DNA of 64,000 nucleotides from Carnobacterium funditum DSM 5970. GTDB lineage: Bacteria; Bacillota; Bacilli; Lactobacillales; Carnobacteriaceae. The translations under genes were made by a program, and so were the position numbers. The notes under the pieces are model-generated. The model ran no database searches, had not been told where the DNA came from, and was given only the letters and a program-made list of their open reading frames with translations. The number at the start of each line of letters is the position of its first letter. Within the stretch, counting starts at the first letter, position 1. This document shows positions 26,846 to 35,939 of the stretch, one piece after another. The DNA lies in the NCBI RefSeq assembly GCF_000744185.1, contig NZ_JQLL01000001.1, positions 744,001-808,000 of the forward strand, written 5' to 3'.

Positions 26846-27127
26846 ATGTTGTTACAAATTTTATTCGGAATTTTCGCCTTTCTTTTGTTATCCCTATCTT
26901 ATTTTTTAATAAGTGGTAAAGCGACTATCTTTATTCCAAATCTTCATGCTGAGAGAAAAAAATATGCTCAAAACCTTTTTCTTATTTTTGGAATACTATT
27001 TATTTTTTCTGGAATTGCTAGTTTAGCTTTAATTTTTTATCATCCTGTTTGGCTTTCATTTGGATTCTTAGGTTTAGTAAGTCTTTTTATGATGATTTTT
27101 ATTTTTGCCTTGAACTTTTTTATGTGA
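26846..27127 (+). CDS. Small membrane protein of unknown function
   Basis: Unrecognised 93-residue protein with three hydrophobic segments (about residues 3-23, 39-60 and 65-90), beginning MLLQILFGIFAFLLLSL. The ATG at 26846 is chosen because AAAGGA lies nine bases upstream. The frame is open further back to 26783, but that part overlaps the end of the 6S terminator. A short DUF3784-like membrane family is possible; no catalytic motif. It stands between 6S RNA and uspA. Confidence 0.7.
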   Translation: MLLQILFGIFAFLLLSLSYFLISGKATIFIPNLHAERKKYAQNLFLIFGILFIFSGIASLALIFYHPVWLSFGFLGLVSLFMMIFIFALNFFM

Positions 27128-27261
27128 ATTCTTAATATGAACACTTTATCTACTTTATTGAATACAAATTCTATGAAAACGAATTTATTTGAGGTACAAT
27201 AATCATAGATAGAAGTACTTGTTAACTAGTTCAATAATTTAATTAGAATGGAGTGATTTAT

Positions 27262-27723
27262 ATGTTACAACAGTATAATCGGATTTTGGTTGCTATTGAC
27301 GGTTCAAAAGAAGCTGAACTTGCTTTTAAAAAAGGTGTACAAGTTGCTGTACGAAATAATGCTACTTTAATTTTAGCACATGTAATTGATACTAGAGCTT
27401 TTCAGAGTATTTCAACCTTTGATGGTTCTATGGCTGAAAAAGCTAAGGAACAAGCTACTACAACTTTAGAAGAATATGTTCGCTATGCTAAGAATCACCG
27501 AGTTGCAGATATTAGTTACTCTATTGAATATGGTTCACCAAAAGTTTTAATCGCAAAACAAATACCGGAAGACAAAAATATTGACTTAATTCTTTTAGGA
27601 GCAACCGGTTTAAATGCTGTTGAACGTATTTTTATAGGTTCCGTTTCAGAGTATGTTATTAGACACGCTTCATGTGATGTATTAATTGTTAGAACTGGTT
27701 TAGATAATATTCCGGAATCATAA
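27262..27723 (+). CDS. Universal stress protein (UspA family)
   Basis: Cytosolic USP-fold protein (153 residues) probably binding ATP or AMP. It begins with QYNRILVAIDGSKEAELAFKK and carries the family nucleotide-binding tail ILLGATGLNAVERIFIGSVS, the G-x2-G-x9-G-S type motif, then HASCDVLIVR. The ATG at 27262 is preceded by GGAG at eight bases; the upstream GTG overlaps that site. It converges on ackA with a shared bidirectional terminator. Confidence 0.92.
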   Translation: MLQQYNRILVAIDGSKEAELAFKKGVQVAVRNNATLILAHVIDTRAFQSISTFDGSMAEKAKEQATTTLEEYVRYAKNHRVADISYSIEYGSPKVLIAKQIPEDKNIDLILLGATGLNAVERIFIGSVSEYVIRHASCDVLIVRTGLDNIPES

Positions 27724-27734
27724 TTTATTAAAAT

Positions 27735-27778
27735 AAAAGGGGCATTAAAAAAGTTAAAACTTTTTTAATGCCCCTTTT
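27735..27778. terminator. Bidirectional terminator between uspA and ackA
   Basis: Near-perfect 21-base inverted repeat, 27735-27755 with 27758-27778 (AAAAGGGGCATTAAAAAAGTT and its complement), with A- and T-runs at the ends, serving the convergent genes. Confidence 0.85.
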
Positions 27779-27808
27779 ATTTTGCTTTTATTTCATTAAA
27801 TAAGTCAA

Positions 27809-28999
27809 TTACTTACGTAATCTTTCTACATCACGTGCGATAACAATTTCTTCATCTGTTGGAATTAACAATACCTTTACTTTTGAATCGGTAGTAGAGA
27901 TAATACGTTCTTTACCTCGTACTTTATTTGCTTCTTCATCAATTTCTGCTCCAAACCAATTTATACCATCAATAATAATTTGGCGTGTTTCAGGAGAATT
28001 TTCTCCAATCCCTGCTGTAAAGACAATCGCATCTGCACCATTCAATAAGGCAAAATACTGACCAATATATTTTTGTACACGGTTATAAAAAATATCTAAA
28101 GCTATTTGTGCTTGTTCATTTCCTGCTTCTGCTGCATCTTCTACATCACGCATATCACTAGAAACACCAGAAAGACCTAATAATCCAGATTTATTATTCA
28201 AAATATAAACCATTTCATTAATGTCACTAAGACCTAATTTATTCATTAAAAATGGCAATATAGAAGCATCAATATCACCTGAACGCGTTCCCATAGTAAT
28301 CCCTGCTAGAGGAGTAAAGCCCATTGATGTGTCAAGTGATTTACCCTCTTTAACAGCTGTAATAGAACCGCCATTTCCTAAATGACAAGTAATGAGTTTA
28401 AGATCTTCTAATGGTTTACCAAGCATTTCAGCTGCGCGTTCTGAAACATATTTGTGAGATGTACCATGAGCTCCGTATTTACGGGCTGCAAAATCTTTAT
28501 AATAACTCATTGGAATACTATATAAGTAGTTTTCTTCTGGCATAGACGCATGAAATGATGTATCAAATACTGCTACACTAGTGATATTTGGCAATAATTT
28601 TTTAAATGCTTTAATTCCTGTAGCATTTGCAGGATTGTGTAAGGGCGCAAATTCTGCCAAGCCTTCAATTTGAGCGATTACTTCATCAGTGACAAGAGCT
28701 GAATCTTTAAAAATTTCACCCCCAGCAACCACACGATGACCGACACCTGTAATTTCTTCATAATTTTTAATTACATTTAATTCGATTAATTTATCTAAAA
28801 CCATGTGTATTGCGATTTCATGATTTTTGATATCCTCAACTACTTTATATTTTTCGCCATTGTATTTAGTTGTAAATACAGAATTTTTTAGACCAACTCT
28901 TTCAATAATTCCTGAAACAATTTCTTCTTCTGCTGGCATTTCGTAAAGAGTAAACTTTAAACTAGAACTTCCTGCGTTTATTGCGATTGTTTTTGACAT
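27809..28999 (-). CDS. ackA: Acetate kinase
   Basis: Converts acetyl phosphate and ADP to acetate and ATP, the energy-yielding end of acetate fermentation. The 396-residue cytosolic protein has [17 protein letters not shown] at the N-terminus (signature 1), the catalytic Asp/Arg region [37 protein letters not shown], the [16 protein letters not shown] signature 2, and [11 protein letters not shown]. Full length, start after AAGGGG. The methyltransferase gene ends 11 bases upstream, so they form one operon, an arrangement (ytxK-ackA) common in Firmicutes. Confidence 0.98.
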   Translation of the reverse strand: MSKTIAINAGSSSLKFTLYEMPAEEEIVSGIIERVGLKNSVFTTKYNGEKYKVVEDIKNHEIAIHMVLDKLIELNVIKNYEEITGVGHRVVAGGEIFKDSALVTDEVIAQIEGLAEFAPLHNPANATGIKAFKKLLPNITSVAVFDTSFHASMPEENYLYSIPMSYYKDFAARKYGAHGTSHKYVSERAAEMLGKPLEDLKLITCHLGNGGSITAVKEGKSLDTSMGFTPLAGITMGTRSGDIDASILPFLMNKLGLSDINEMVYILNNKSGLLGLSGVSSDMRDVEDAAEAGNEQAQIALDIFYNRVQKYIGQYFALLNGADAIVFTAGIGENSPETRQIIIDGINWFGAEIDEEANKVRGKERIISTTDSKVKVLLIPTDEEIVIARDVERLRK

Positions 29000-29010
29000 A
29001 ATAAAACCCC

Positions 29011-30030
29011 TTATTTCTCATTTTTTATATTTTCTTGTTTCCAATTTTCAACTTCTTGCATAAAATGATGCATAGAGGTTTGGTTTTTAAAATCAGGTAT
29101 CTGAGCTAACAAAACTTGTTTTACTTGTTTTGCTTTATCTCCTTTTTTTTGAATTAAAAGAATAGATTTTCTTGACTTCTCAGATTTAAACAATTCTTTT
29201 GGTAAGTGAAGCATGCCTTGAAGATAAGCTTCGGATTGAATTATTTTAGTTAATGCAGCTGATTCTTTTGTTTCAAATAGTTGTGTAGGGACTAAAAACA
29301 CTCCGTAACCATTATTTTTCAGGTAATAGATACTTTGTTCAATAAATAAATGATGCGCGTATGAGTGTCCTTCAGGTGCACTCGCCTTAAAACGTTTAGC
29401 ATTCTTATCTATCGGATAAAAACCTACTGGTAAATCACTGACCACAATATCTACTGGATCGATAAGTAAGTCTGTCAGCGCATCTTGGTGAGTTAATTTT
29501 ACTCTTTGCCCTTGAAGTTCTGTATTAATAAGAGCCAATGACAACAATAAATCATCATTGTCTATTCCTTCAGCTTCAACCTCAATTTCTTTTAAAGTCA
29601 ATCCATTATAAATGGTAGACAATAAATTCCCTGTTCCAACTGCCGGATCAAGTAGACGTATTTTTTTTATATCTATATCAATAACCTTTTCAATTAAATA
29701 GGATAATATAAATCCAATAGCATCAGGTGTCATCTGATGATTCGCTTGCACTTGGTCACTTTTCGCACCTTTTAACAGCGCTAATTGAAAACTTTTTCTT
29801 ATCTCTTCAGGTTCCATATTATCTAGAGGCAATTCTTGATAAAGTTCCGTCAGCATTTTTACTGTTTGGTCTGAAGGATACTTATTTTCTTGCGTTGCCT
29901 TCTTTCCATCAATAATATTTTCACCTGTCTCAGAAAGTCCTTCTAAATATGAAACACCTAATTCTTTCTGTAACAATTGAACGGAAGTATCTAATCCTGA
30001 AAATAAACGTTCGATTTCTTTTTGAGACAC
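29011..30030 (-). CDS. YtxK-like class I SAM-dependent methyltransferase
   Basis: N6-adenine-type methyltransferase fold (339 residues). The N-terminal helical part precedes a Rossmann domain with motif [18 protein letters not shown] near residues 123-139 and motif [13 protein letters not shown], where the usual NPPY is SDLP. Later segments are [12 protein letters not shown] and [19 protein letters not shown]. This resembles the modification subunit of type I systems but has no restriction partner here, and the altered motif IV raises doubt about DNA methylation. Operon with ackA. Physiological target unknown. Confidence 0.8.
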   Translation of the reverse strand: MSQKEIERLFSGLDTSVQLLQKELGVSYLEGLSETGENIIDGKKATQENKYPSDQTVKMLTELYQELPLDNMEPEEIRKSFQLALLKGAKSDQVQANHQMTPDAIGFILSYLIEKVIDIDIKKIRLLDPAVGTGNLLSTIYNGLTLKEIEVEAEGIDNDDLLLSLALINTELQGQRVKLTHQDALTDLLIDPVDIVVSDLPVGFYPIDKNAKRFKASAPEGHSYAHHLFIEQSIYYLKNNGYGVFLVPTQLFETKESAALTKIIQSEAYLQGMLHLPKELFKSEKSRKSILLIQKKGDKAKQVKQVLLAQIPDFKNQTSMHHFMQEVENWKQENIKNEK

Positions 30031-30252
30031 TTTGCCCGACCTCTTTTCTTAATCCATAGCTCTTTTATTAAAAAAATCATTCTTTACCAAACTTAATCAT
30101 CTGTTTTACAAGTTAATTACTACCTGTATTATTCTAACGAATAAACGTCTAACTTTCAAGACTCATTTTTTTAAAATTATGACTATTTTTTTCTGAATTT
30201 CATCTTAAAATAATAATACCACTAATAATAAAAAAATAGGTTACCAAAGTAA

Positions 30253-30501
30253 TTAAAACCGATTCTTTTTAAAATGATGGTATTTAAAATTACCAGCTGG
30301 TTTTCTAATCAGTAAATAAACTAACAAACCTGGAATAACTAGAGTAATCAATACTAAAAAAGCCCAAATACCGCCTCGCATTCGTCTTCTATTCGCATCA
30401 TTGTATACCCAGATTTCTAATTTCAACAAACCAAAAAGAATGATGATAATGACTGCGGCACTTATACTAAAGCCTAAAATACCAATAATTAAATCAATCA
30501 C
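30253..30501 (-). CDS. Small membrane protein (two helices), unknown function
   Basis: Unrecognised 82-residue protein with helices near residues 5-30 (IIGILGFSISAAVIIIIL) and 43-65 (GIWAFLVLITLVIPGLLVYLLI), a basic loop YNDANRRRMRGG between them, and a basic tail. The layout recalls short PLDc_N-type or transporter-accessory proteins. GTG start at 30499-30501, seven bases after GAGGAG. Stands alone between the ytxK-ackA operon and rpmA. Confidence 0.65.
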   Translation of the reverse strand: MIDLIIGILGFSISAAVIIIILFGLLKLEIWVYNDANRRRMRGGIWAFLVLITLVIPGLLVYLLIRKPAGNFKYHHFKKNRF

Positions 30502-30570
30502 TATAACTCTCCTCTCTTTCTAATTTTTTTTAATTTTTTTAAAAAAAGAATTAAAAAAGAATTAAAACTA

Positions 30571-30609
30571 AAAAAAAAGCTCTTCTAAAAAATAGAAGAG
30601 TTTTTTTTG
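30571..30609 (-). terminator. Terminator after rpmA
   Basis: Stem CTCTTCTA/TAGAAGAG with loop of A and long flanking A- and T-runs, starting six bases past the rpmA stop. Ends the rplU-prp-rpmA operon. Confidence 0.85.
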
Positions 30610-30614
30610 TTAAA

Positions 30615-30899
30615 TTATTGAGCAACTGGGTAAACAGATACTTGCTTTTTGTCGCGGCCTTTACGTTCGAAACGAACAACGCCATCAACTTTAGCAAATA
30701 AAGTGTCATCTCCACCAATTCCCACGTTAGTACCTGGGTAGATTTTAGTACCGCGTTGACGGTATAAAATTGATCCGCCAGTAACAGTTTGACCATCTGC
30801 ACGTTTAGAACCTAAACGTTTAGATTGAGAATCACGACCGTTAGTTGTAGATCCGCCCCCTTTTTTATGGGCAAAGAACTGTAAATTCATTTTCAACAT
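30615..30899 (-). CDS. rpmA: 50S ribosomal protein L27 (with cleavable N-terminus)
   Basis: Large-subunit protein whose N-terminus reaches the peptidyl-transferase centre. The 94-residue precursor begins [20 protein letters not shown]. The LQFFAH segment is the Firmicute site that the protease Prp cuts between Phe and Ala, exposing the mature N-terminus. The rest ([31 protein letters not shown]) is canonical. AGGAGGTG precedes the first ATG by eight bases. Last gene of the rplU-prp-rpmA operon. Confidence 0.98.
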   Translation of the reverse strand: MLKMNLQFFAHKKGGGSTTNGRDSQSKRLGSKRADGQTVTGGSILYRQRGTKIYPGTNVGIGGDDTLFAKVDGVVRFERKGRDKKQVSVYPVAQ

Positions 30900-30919
30900 T
30901 TTAATTGCACCTCCTGTTT

Positions 30920-31264
30920 TTAGTCTAAAATGTAATTCAATTTGACATAATTAGGATATTCTTCTGCTATACTTTTTAAAGACAAGAGAAGGCTTTCCAA
31001 AAGAATCTGCGTAGTAGTCAATTGTTTCCCAGTGATTCCCACTGGTAATTCAACATAAAGATATCCACCTTCGACTTCATCATTTGTTTCAACCAGTGGA
31101 GTGAATCCACCCAAAACAGATAAACTATTCGTTGTCCCAATTGTTAAAGCTGATACGGCTGCACAGACAATGTCAGTTCCGTAAGCTCCTGACTCTGCAT
31201 GACCTGTAACTTCAAAAGAAACAATATTGTTCTCCTCGTTACGCTTCAAAAATGCATGAATCAT
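30920..31264 (-). CDS. prp: Ribosomal-processing cysteine protease Prp
   Basis: Cuts the N-terminal extension off L27. The 114-residue protein shows the catalytic His22 in VTGHAESG and Cys34 in [13 protein letters not shown], the same spacing as in Staphylococcus aureus Prp. It lies between rplU and rpmA, the near-universal arrangement where L27 has the extension. Annotated in many genomes only as a YsxB-like protein. Confidence 0.95.
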   Translation of the reverse strand: MIHAFLKRNEENNIVSFEVTGHAESGAYGTDIVCAAVSALTIGTTNSLSVLGGFTPLVETNDEVEGGYLYVELPVGITGKQLTTTQILLESLLLSLKSIAEEYPNYVKLNYILD

Positions 31265-31281
31265 TCACAGACACCACTTTC

Positions 31282-31590
31282 TTATGCGTTGATTGCATTA
31301 ATCATAACTTTTGTATAAGGTTGACGATGTCCTTGTTTACGATGTGAGTCTTTTCTGCGTTTGTATACAAAAGTCGTAACTTTCTTTTGAAGACCATGTT
31401 TTTCAACTGTACCTTCAACAACAGCTCCATCAATAGTTGGAACACCAACTTTTGTTTCTTCGCCACCTACTAAGATAACTTCATCAAATATAACTGTTTC
31501 ACCAGCATCAATATCTAATTTTTCAATATAGATTGCTTGGCCCACTTCAACTTTAATTTGTTTTCCACCTGTTTTAATAATTGCGTACAT
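31282..31590 (-). CDS. rplU: 50S ribosomal protein L21
   Basis: Large-subunit protein binding 23S rRNA. The 102 residues start [18 protein letters not shown] and end with the L21 signature [20 protein letters not shown] and PYTKVMI. First gene of the rplU-prp-rpmA operon, behind an L21 leader. Confidence 0.98.
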   Translation of the reverse strand: MYAIIKTGGKQIKVEVGQAIYIEKLDIDAGETVIFDEVILVGGEETKVGVPTIDGAVVEGTVEKHGLQKKVTTFVYKRRKDSHRKQGHRQPYTKVMINAINA

Positions 31591-31697
31591 TTATTCGCAC
31601 CTCCTTATTAGACTTAGACTCGCCGTCATGAGCGCCATTACTGGACTTACAAACTCATTCCCGCGCGGTTGTAGTTGTGGTGCTACACATTAACAAC
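31591..31697 (-). promoter_or_regulatory. L21 leader (5' UTR of rplU-prp-rpmA)
   Basis: About 105 bases of structured leader between the promoter and the L21 start, with GC-rich paired blocks (GTTTGTAAGTCCAGTAATGG and GCTCATGACGG; CAACCGCGCGG). It corresponds in position and character to the Firmicute L21 leader, thought to let L21 repress its own operon. Ribosome-binding site GGAGGTGCG lies at its end. Confidence 0.7.
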
Positions 31698-31703
31698 AGT
31701 AGT

Positions 31704-31732
31704 AGCATACCAAAAAGAGACTTCTACGTCAA
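31704..31732 (-). promoter_or_regulatory. Promoter of the rplU operon
   Basis: TTGACG (31727-31732 complement), 17-base spacer, TATGCT (31704-31709 complement). Places the transcript start at about 31697. Confidence 0.75.
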
Positions 31733-31791
31733 TAAATAATTTTATCTTTTTGTAAAAAAATCTTTTTTTACATAATTGCTATTTTATTATT

Positions 31792-32466
31792 TTAAATAAA
31801 AGTATCTGAAGAGATATTTCTTGTACTAAATTTTTCTGCAAACTCAATGTCGTGAGTAACAATCAATATCCCTGTTCCTGTAGCAGCTATCTTTTGTATC
31901 ATCTCACCAACTCCATTTGAAGAATGGCGATCTAATGCTGATGTTGGTTCATCGAAACAAAGTATTTCTGGACTTAACATCATTGCGCGTGCAATTGCTG
32001 CTCTTTGTTGTTGGCCACCTGACAAAGTTTTTGGGTATGAGTCTTTTTTGTCTAATAAATTCATTTGTTTTAGTAAACTTTCAGCTTTTATTGTCGCTTC
32101 TTTTATTGTCATTAACTTTTTTTGCACAGGCGCTTCAATACAATTTTGTATGACATTTAAATTAGGAAATAATTGGTAGTCTTGAAAAACCAATCCAATT
32201 TTGTTGCCATATCGATTTCTCTCTTTCTTTGAAGTGTAGTGAGTTTTTTTTTCAGTCGTCATTTTACAAAGGTAATCACCATTTATTGAAATTGTACCTG
32301 TATCCGCTTCTTCAAGATCAGTCAACAGTCTCATAAACGTTGTTTTGCCTGTTCCTGATTCACCTACTAAAGAAATAATTTCTCCATGACTTATTGTAAA
32401 ATCGAAGTTATTTATTACTTTCATTTTATTGAACGTTTTAGTGACTCCTAGTGCTTTCAACAACAT
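31792..32466 (-). CDS. Amino acid ABC transporter ATP-binding protein
   Basis: ATPase of a polar amino acid importer (224 residues). Walker A GESGTGKTT near residue 38, Q-loop LVFQDYQLF, signature LSGGQQQRAAIARAM, Walker B EILCFDEPTSALD, and the H-loop VTHDIEFAEKF. The tail after the H-loop is only about 15 residues and lacks the usual D-R-V-x-F-M...G...E-x-G segment, so it is short compared with GlnQ/HisP. I start it at the ATG at 32464-32466 after AGGGTGA. Operon with the permease (13 bases upstream) and the binding protein, under a T-box. Confidence 0.9.
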   Translation of the reverse strand: MLLKALGVTKTFNKMKVINNFDFTISHGEIISLVGESGTGKTTFMRLLTDLEEADTGTISINGDYLCKMTTEKKTHYTSKKERNRYGNKIGLVFQDYQLFPNLNVIQNCIEAPVQKKLMTIKEATIKAESLLKQMNLLDKKDSYPKTLSGGQQQRAAIARAMMLSPEILCFDEPTSALDRHSSNGVGEMIQKIAATGTGILIVTHDIEFAEKFSTRNISSDTFI

Positions 32467-32479
32467 ATAGCTCACCCTC

Positions 32480-33115
32480 TCAAAAATTAAATTTCTTTTC
32501 AACAATAAGCAAAATAATTGTGATTATTCCTGTGATAAAGAGATAAATGATTCCAACTGCTACAAAAGGCAGTAGTGAAGCATAGGTGTTTGCTGCAATC
32601 TGTCCGGCTCTCAATAACTCTCCAAGTCCTAGGATATAGACCAGTGACGTATCTTTTACTAGTGATATAACTTCGTTCCCGACAGAAGGAAGGACCGTAC
32701 GTAAAACTTGTGGAATAATAATTCTTCTAAAGCCTTGTATTCTACCAATTCCCAAAACTCTAATTGCTTCAAATTGCCCTTGTGGCACGGATATGATTCC
32801 ACCTCTAAATATCTCCGCATAATAGGCTGTGTAGTTCAAACCGAATGCAATAATAGCTGCTGTAAACCGATCAAATGTAATTCCAATTAACGGAAGACCA
32901 AAAAATACAATCATCAACTGTAATAATAAGGGCGTACCACGCATAACATAGATATACAGTTGAATAACCCAAGAAAGGAATCGTGGAGAATAAATTCGTA
33001 TACACGCAACTAAAAAGCCTAGAGGGATTGTTAGAACAAAGATAATAATAAAAAGACGCATTGTTGTACCTAGACCATTAATTAAAGTAGGCATAATATC
33101 ATTAATTAGATTCAT
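32480..33115 (-). CDS. Amino acid ABC transporter permease (HisM/GlnP family)
   Basis: Inner-membrane permease of 211 residues with about five helices. The start TTMRLFIIIFVLTIPLGFLV is typical of the family; YVMRGTPLLLQLMIVFFGLP and the EAA loop (FEAIRVLGIGRIQGFRRIIIP) contact the ATPase. Only one permease gene is present, so it should form a homodimer. Between the ATPase and binding-protein genes. Confidence 0.93.
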   Translation of the reverse strand: MNLINDIMPTLINGLGTTMRLFIIIFVLTIPLGFLVACIRIYSPRFLSWVIQLYIYVMRGTPLLLQLMIVFFGLPLIGITFDRFTAAIIAFGLNYTAYYAEIFRGGIISVPQGQFEAIRVLGIGRIQGFRRIIIPQVLRTVLPSVGNEVISLVKDTSLVYILGLGELLRAGQIAANTYASLLPFVAVGIIYLFITGIITIILLIVEKKFNF

Positions 33116-33246
33116 ATTCTTCCTCTTCTCTCATAAAATATTCAAGTAGTATGTAGTTTCTTTATTATCTTATTAGAAACTTTTTTATCATAATGTTGTT
33201 TAAATGAAACGTGTTAAGTATGTTTCATTTAAACAACGCTATTTTT

Positions 33247-34047
33247 CTACTCTGCAAACCATTTATCATATATCTTATCATAGGTACCATCTTTTTTAAG
33301 ATCTGCTAAATTCTCATCTATAGCTTGTTTTAACTTAACATCCGACTTACGCAACCCTACTGCATATTCTTCATTACCAAAATTATCATCCAGCACTCGG
33401 TAATCCATGTCTTTATTTTGTTGCATATAATAGCGACCCATTGTCTCATCTACTACAATCGCATCGCTTCGTCCCGATGCTAAATCATTAAACACATCGT
33501 TATTAGAAGGATACTGAACTATTTCACCGTTATTAAATGTTTTAATTATATCTGAATCATCAGCCATAACTGCATCAACTGCACTTGATGATTGTTGTGC
33601 AGCCACCGTTTTATCCTTCAAATCGGCTTTGCTGTTTATTGGACTATCTTCTAAAACAATAATAAGTTGACTATTATTCAAATAAGGACTACTAAATAGT
33701 ACTTTCTCTTTTCTTTCTTCGGTTATGGTATAACCATTCCAAATTACATCAATATTTCCAGCATTTAATTCTGTTTCCTTTAATGCCCAATCAATCGTTT
33801 GAAATTTAAACTCAACTCCCATACGTTCCCCGACTTCATTAGCTAAATCAATATCAAATCCAACTATTTCATCGTTTGAATCTCTATAACCCATTGGTGC
33901 AAAGGTATCATCCAGTCCCATTACAATTGTGCCATTTTCTAAAATAGAATCATAGCTATCTTCTTCTGTTGAATTAGTACTACAACCCGAAAGAACCAAT
34001 ATGAATAAACCTAAACCTGTGATAATCTTCAATAAATTATTTTTCAT
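33247..34047 (-). CDS. Amino acid ABC transporter substrate-binding lipoprotein
   Basis: Extracellular solute-binding protein (family 3, 266 residues). A lipoprotein signal with lipobox LSGC near residue 22 anchors it. The fold motifs are MGLDDTFAPMGYRD, GFDIDLANEVGERMG, LNAGNIDVIWNGYTITEER and AVGLRKSDVKLKQAID. It starts the operon behind a T-box leader. The ligand cannot be read from sequence; the T-box implies a proteinogenic amino acid matching the specifier. Confidence 0.92.
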   Translation of the reverse strand: MKNNLLKIITGLGLFILVLSGCSTNSTEEDSYDSILENGTIVMGLDDTFAPMGYRDSNDEIVGFDIDLANEVGERMGVEFKFQTIDWALKETELNAGNIDVIWNGYTITEERKEKVLFSSPYLNNSQLIIVLEDSPINSKADLKDKTVAAQQSSSAVDAVMADDSDIIKTFNNGEIVQYPSNNDVFNDLASGRSDAIVVDETMGRYYMQQNKDMDYRVLDDNFGNEEYAVGLRKSDVKLKQAIDENLADLKKDGTYDKIYDKWFAE

Positions 34048-34094
34048 TACAAACTCCCCAATCTCTTTTTTTTTAAAACCAATTTAAATAAAAA

Positions 34095-34380
34095 CAAAAA
34101 AGTCCTTTGACTCCCTAAATAACAGGAAATCAAAGGACGATAGTTTTTATATCGTGGTACCACCTTTTTTTGTAGTCTCTTTACAGAAAACTACCTTATC
34201 GCGTTCAAAACAACTAAACGCTAGTACTATAACGGGTACACCCGGATCAGTTTACTAAGTATGGTTCAACTGTCAGCTTGGAGATGTGTGTTCAGACTAG
34301 GCTCTTAATTGCTCGCACCAACCGCAATCTCTCTGTTGAGTTTCTAACCTTACTTTTTCTCGTCTTTGCTTTTGTTTATT
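34095..34380 (-). promoter_or_regulatory. T-box leader of the amino acid ABC transporter operon
   Basis: The T-box core AAAGGTGGTACCACG reads on the minus strand at about 34153-34167, followed by the terminator GTCCTTTGATTTCC...GGGAGTCAAAGGAC and a T-run (34093-34140). Upstream, Stem I contains the AGTAAGG and GGTTGGTGCGAGC blocks. The specifier loop reads GAACACACATCTC (34281-34293 complement). Candidate specifiers in it are CAC or CAT (His) or ACA (Thr); I cannot fix the frame by hand. Uncharged tRNA would switch the importer on. Confidence 0.88.
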
Positions 34381-34386
34381 TTTAAA

Positions 34387-34415
34387 ACTATAACACATTT
34401 AACTTTTTTTGCCAA
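34387..34415 (-). promoter_or_regulatory. Promoter of the ABC transporter T-box transcript
   Basis: TTGGCA (34410-34415 complement), 17-base spacer, TATAGT (34387-34392 complement). It overlaps the last codons of minD. Confidence 0.7.
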
Positions 34416-35193
34416 ATAGTTTCTTCCAAAAACTTTCTTTTTCTTTTTTTATCGACATCAAAGGTACTGTTTCGCCTAATATACGACGAGCGACATTTCG
34501 ATATCCTTGTGAAGCAGGATTTTTCGGATTTAAGACAATAGGATCTCCTTTATTAGAAGAACGAACAACGTCATCATCATCAAAAATAATACCCAATAGA
34601 TCAACTGAAAGGTGTCTTGTAATTTCGTCTACATCTAGAACTTCTCCATCTTGCATCATTCTCTTGCGGATTCTGTTTATGATAAGCTGCGGAGGATCTA
34701 ATTCGGTCTGTTCTAACAACCCAATTATACGATCTGCATCTCGAATAGCCGATATCTCAGGTGTAGTTACTAAAATTGCTTCATCTGCGGCAGCAATTGA
34801 ATTTTGAAATCCCTGTTCAATTCCCGCAGGACAGTCAATTAAAATATAATCATATTCTTCCTTTAATTCCGCAACAATTTCTTTCATTTGTTCGCCATTA
34901 ACGTCATTTTTATCTGCATTTTGTGCTGCTGGTAGTAAATATAGATTATCATTAAATCGTTTATCTTTTATAATTGCTTGATGTAATTTTGCGCGTCCTT
35001 CAACAACATCAATAATATCATAAATAATTCGGTTCTCTAAACCTAAAATAACATCTAAATTCCTTAAACCTATATCCATATCAATCAGACATACCCGTTT
35101 ACCTTGTAAGGCAAGCGCAGTTCCAATATTTGCTGTTGACGTTGTTTTCCCTACGCCACCTTTTCCAGAAGTAATTACAATTGCTGTTCCCAT
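34399..35193 (-). CDS. minD: Septum site-determining ATPase MinD
   Basis: Membrane-cycling ParA-type ATPase that with MinC blocks division away from mid-cell. The 264 residues have the deviant Walker A SGKGGVGKTT at about 9-18, CLIDMDIGLRNLD, YDYILIDCPAGIE (Walker B), and a C-terminal amphipathic helix (SFWKKLFGKKS) for membrane binding. The gene starts directly after minC. No minE is present, as usual for Gram-positives. Confidence 0.97.
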   Translation of the reverse strand: MGTAIVITSGKGGVGKTTSTANIGTALALQGKRVCLIDMDIGLRNLDVILGLENRIIYDIIDVVEGRAKLHQAIIKDKRFNDNLYLLPAAQNADKNDVNGEQMKEIVAELKEEYDYILIDCPAGIEQGFQNSIAAADEAILVTTPEISAIRDADRIIGLLEQTELDPPQLIINRIRKRMMQDGEVLDVDEITRHLSVDLLGIIFDDDDVVRSSNKGDPIVLNPKNPASQGYRNVARRILGETVPLMSIKKEKESFWKKLFGKKS

Positions 35194-35892
35194 TTAAATT
35201 AATCCCCCTGTCAATTTACCTAACATCGGCCGCATTTTACTTAAATGATCTAGATTTTCAAAATCTAATATATGTAAATCATTTATAAATGCAAATTCAT
35301 TTTTCTTTACACTCAATTTTTCCGCTGATTGATTTTCTATTATTTGAACATTATCTGCTATTCGTACTTGTGCATTTGTATGAAAATCGGCAACAATAAC
35401 CGCTGCTGCATCTCCTTCAAATCCTGCATGTGCAACACCGTGTAATTCCCCAATGATAAAAATACTACCATTTGCTCGAATCACTCCACCAGGATGAACC
35501 TTTCCAACAAAAAGAATGTCTCCTGGAGCTTGAAGTACTTGCCCACTACGTACTGTTTGTATCTCCATCTGTAAACTAACAGCTTGTTGCCAAGCTAGAG
35601 CTGATTCGTAAGTTAAAACAGCTGAACTAATTTTTTTTATTTCAAAATGACTATTCTCTTTAATCATTTTTGTTAGTACTTTTTTTTCTTCATCCGTTAA
35701 TAAACGATTTCCAGTTATTACTTCTAGTTGAATCTTTTTATTTTTTTCGTTTGAGTCATCTTTTTTCGACTCCGTTTTAAGATGTTCTAACAACTGTTCT
35801 AACTCTTCAACAATTGCAGTAAAAGAAGCTGATTCGTTTAAAGTTAATACAAAACCATCTTTACTTCCTTTTAATGTCACACTCTGTTTCAC
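35194..35892 (-). CDS. minC: Septum site-determining inhibitor MinC
   Basis: FtsZ-assembly inhibitor recruited by MinD. The protein (232 residues) has the N-terminal domain beginning VKQSVTLKGSKDGFVLTL and the C-terminal beta-helix (GDILFVGKVHPGGVIRANGS, IFIIGELHGVAHAG). I start it at the GTG at 35890-35892, eight bases after GGGAG. That gives the usual MKQ-type N-terminus; the two ATGs six codons earlier have no ribosome-binding site. Its 3' end abuts minD. Confidence 0.92.
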   Translation of the reverse strand: MKQSVTLKGSKDGFVLTLNESASFTAIVEELEQLLEHLKTESKKDDSNEKNKKIQLEVITGNRLLTDEEKKVLTKMIKENSHFEIKKISSAVLTYESALAWQQAVSLQMEIQTVRSGQVLQAPGDILFVGKVHPGGVIRANGSIFIIGELHGVAHAGFEGDAAAVIVADFHTNAQVRIADNVQIIENQSAEKLSVKKNEFAFINDLHILDFENLDHLSKMRPMLGKLTGGLI

Positions 35893-35939
35893 TTCAACAA
35901 CTCCCATCATCTAAATAACGAACAAGGATTCCACTATTT

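Noticed and set aside
29011-30030. Restriction-modification system
   Set aside because: The methyltransferase is the YtxK-type partner of ackA with an altered motif IV, and no restriction or specificity subunit is nearby.
30551-30802. 83-codon minus-strand frame over rpmA
   Set aside because: Entirely within rpmA and its terminator in a different frame.
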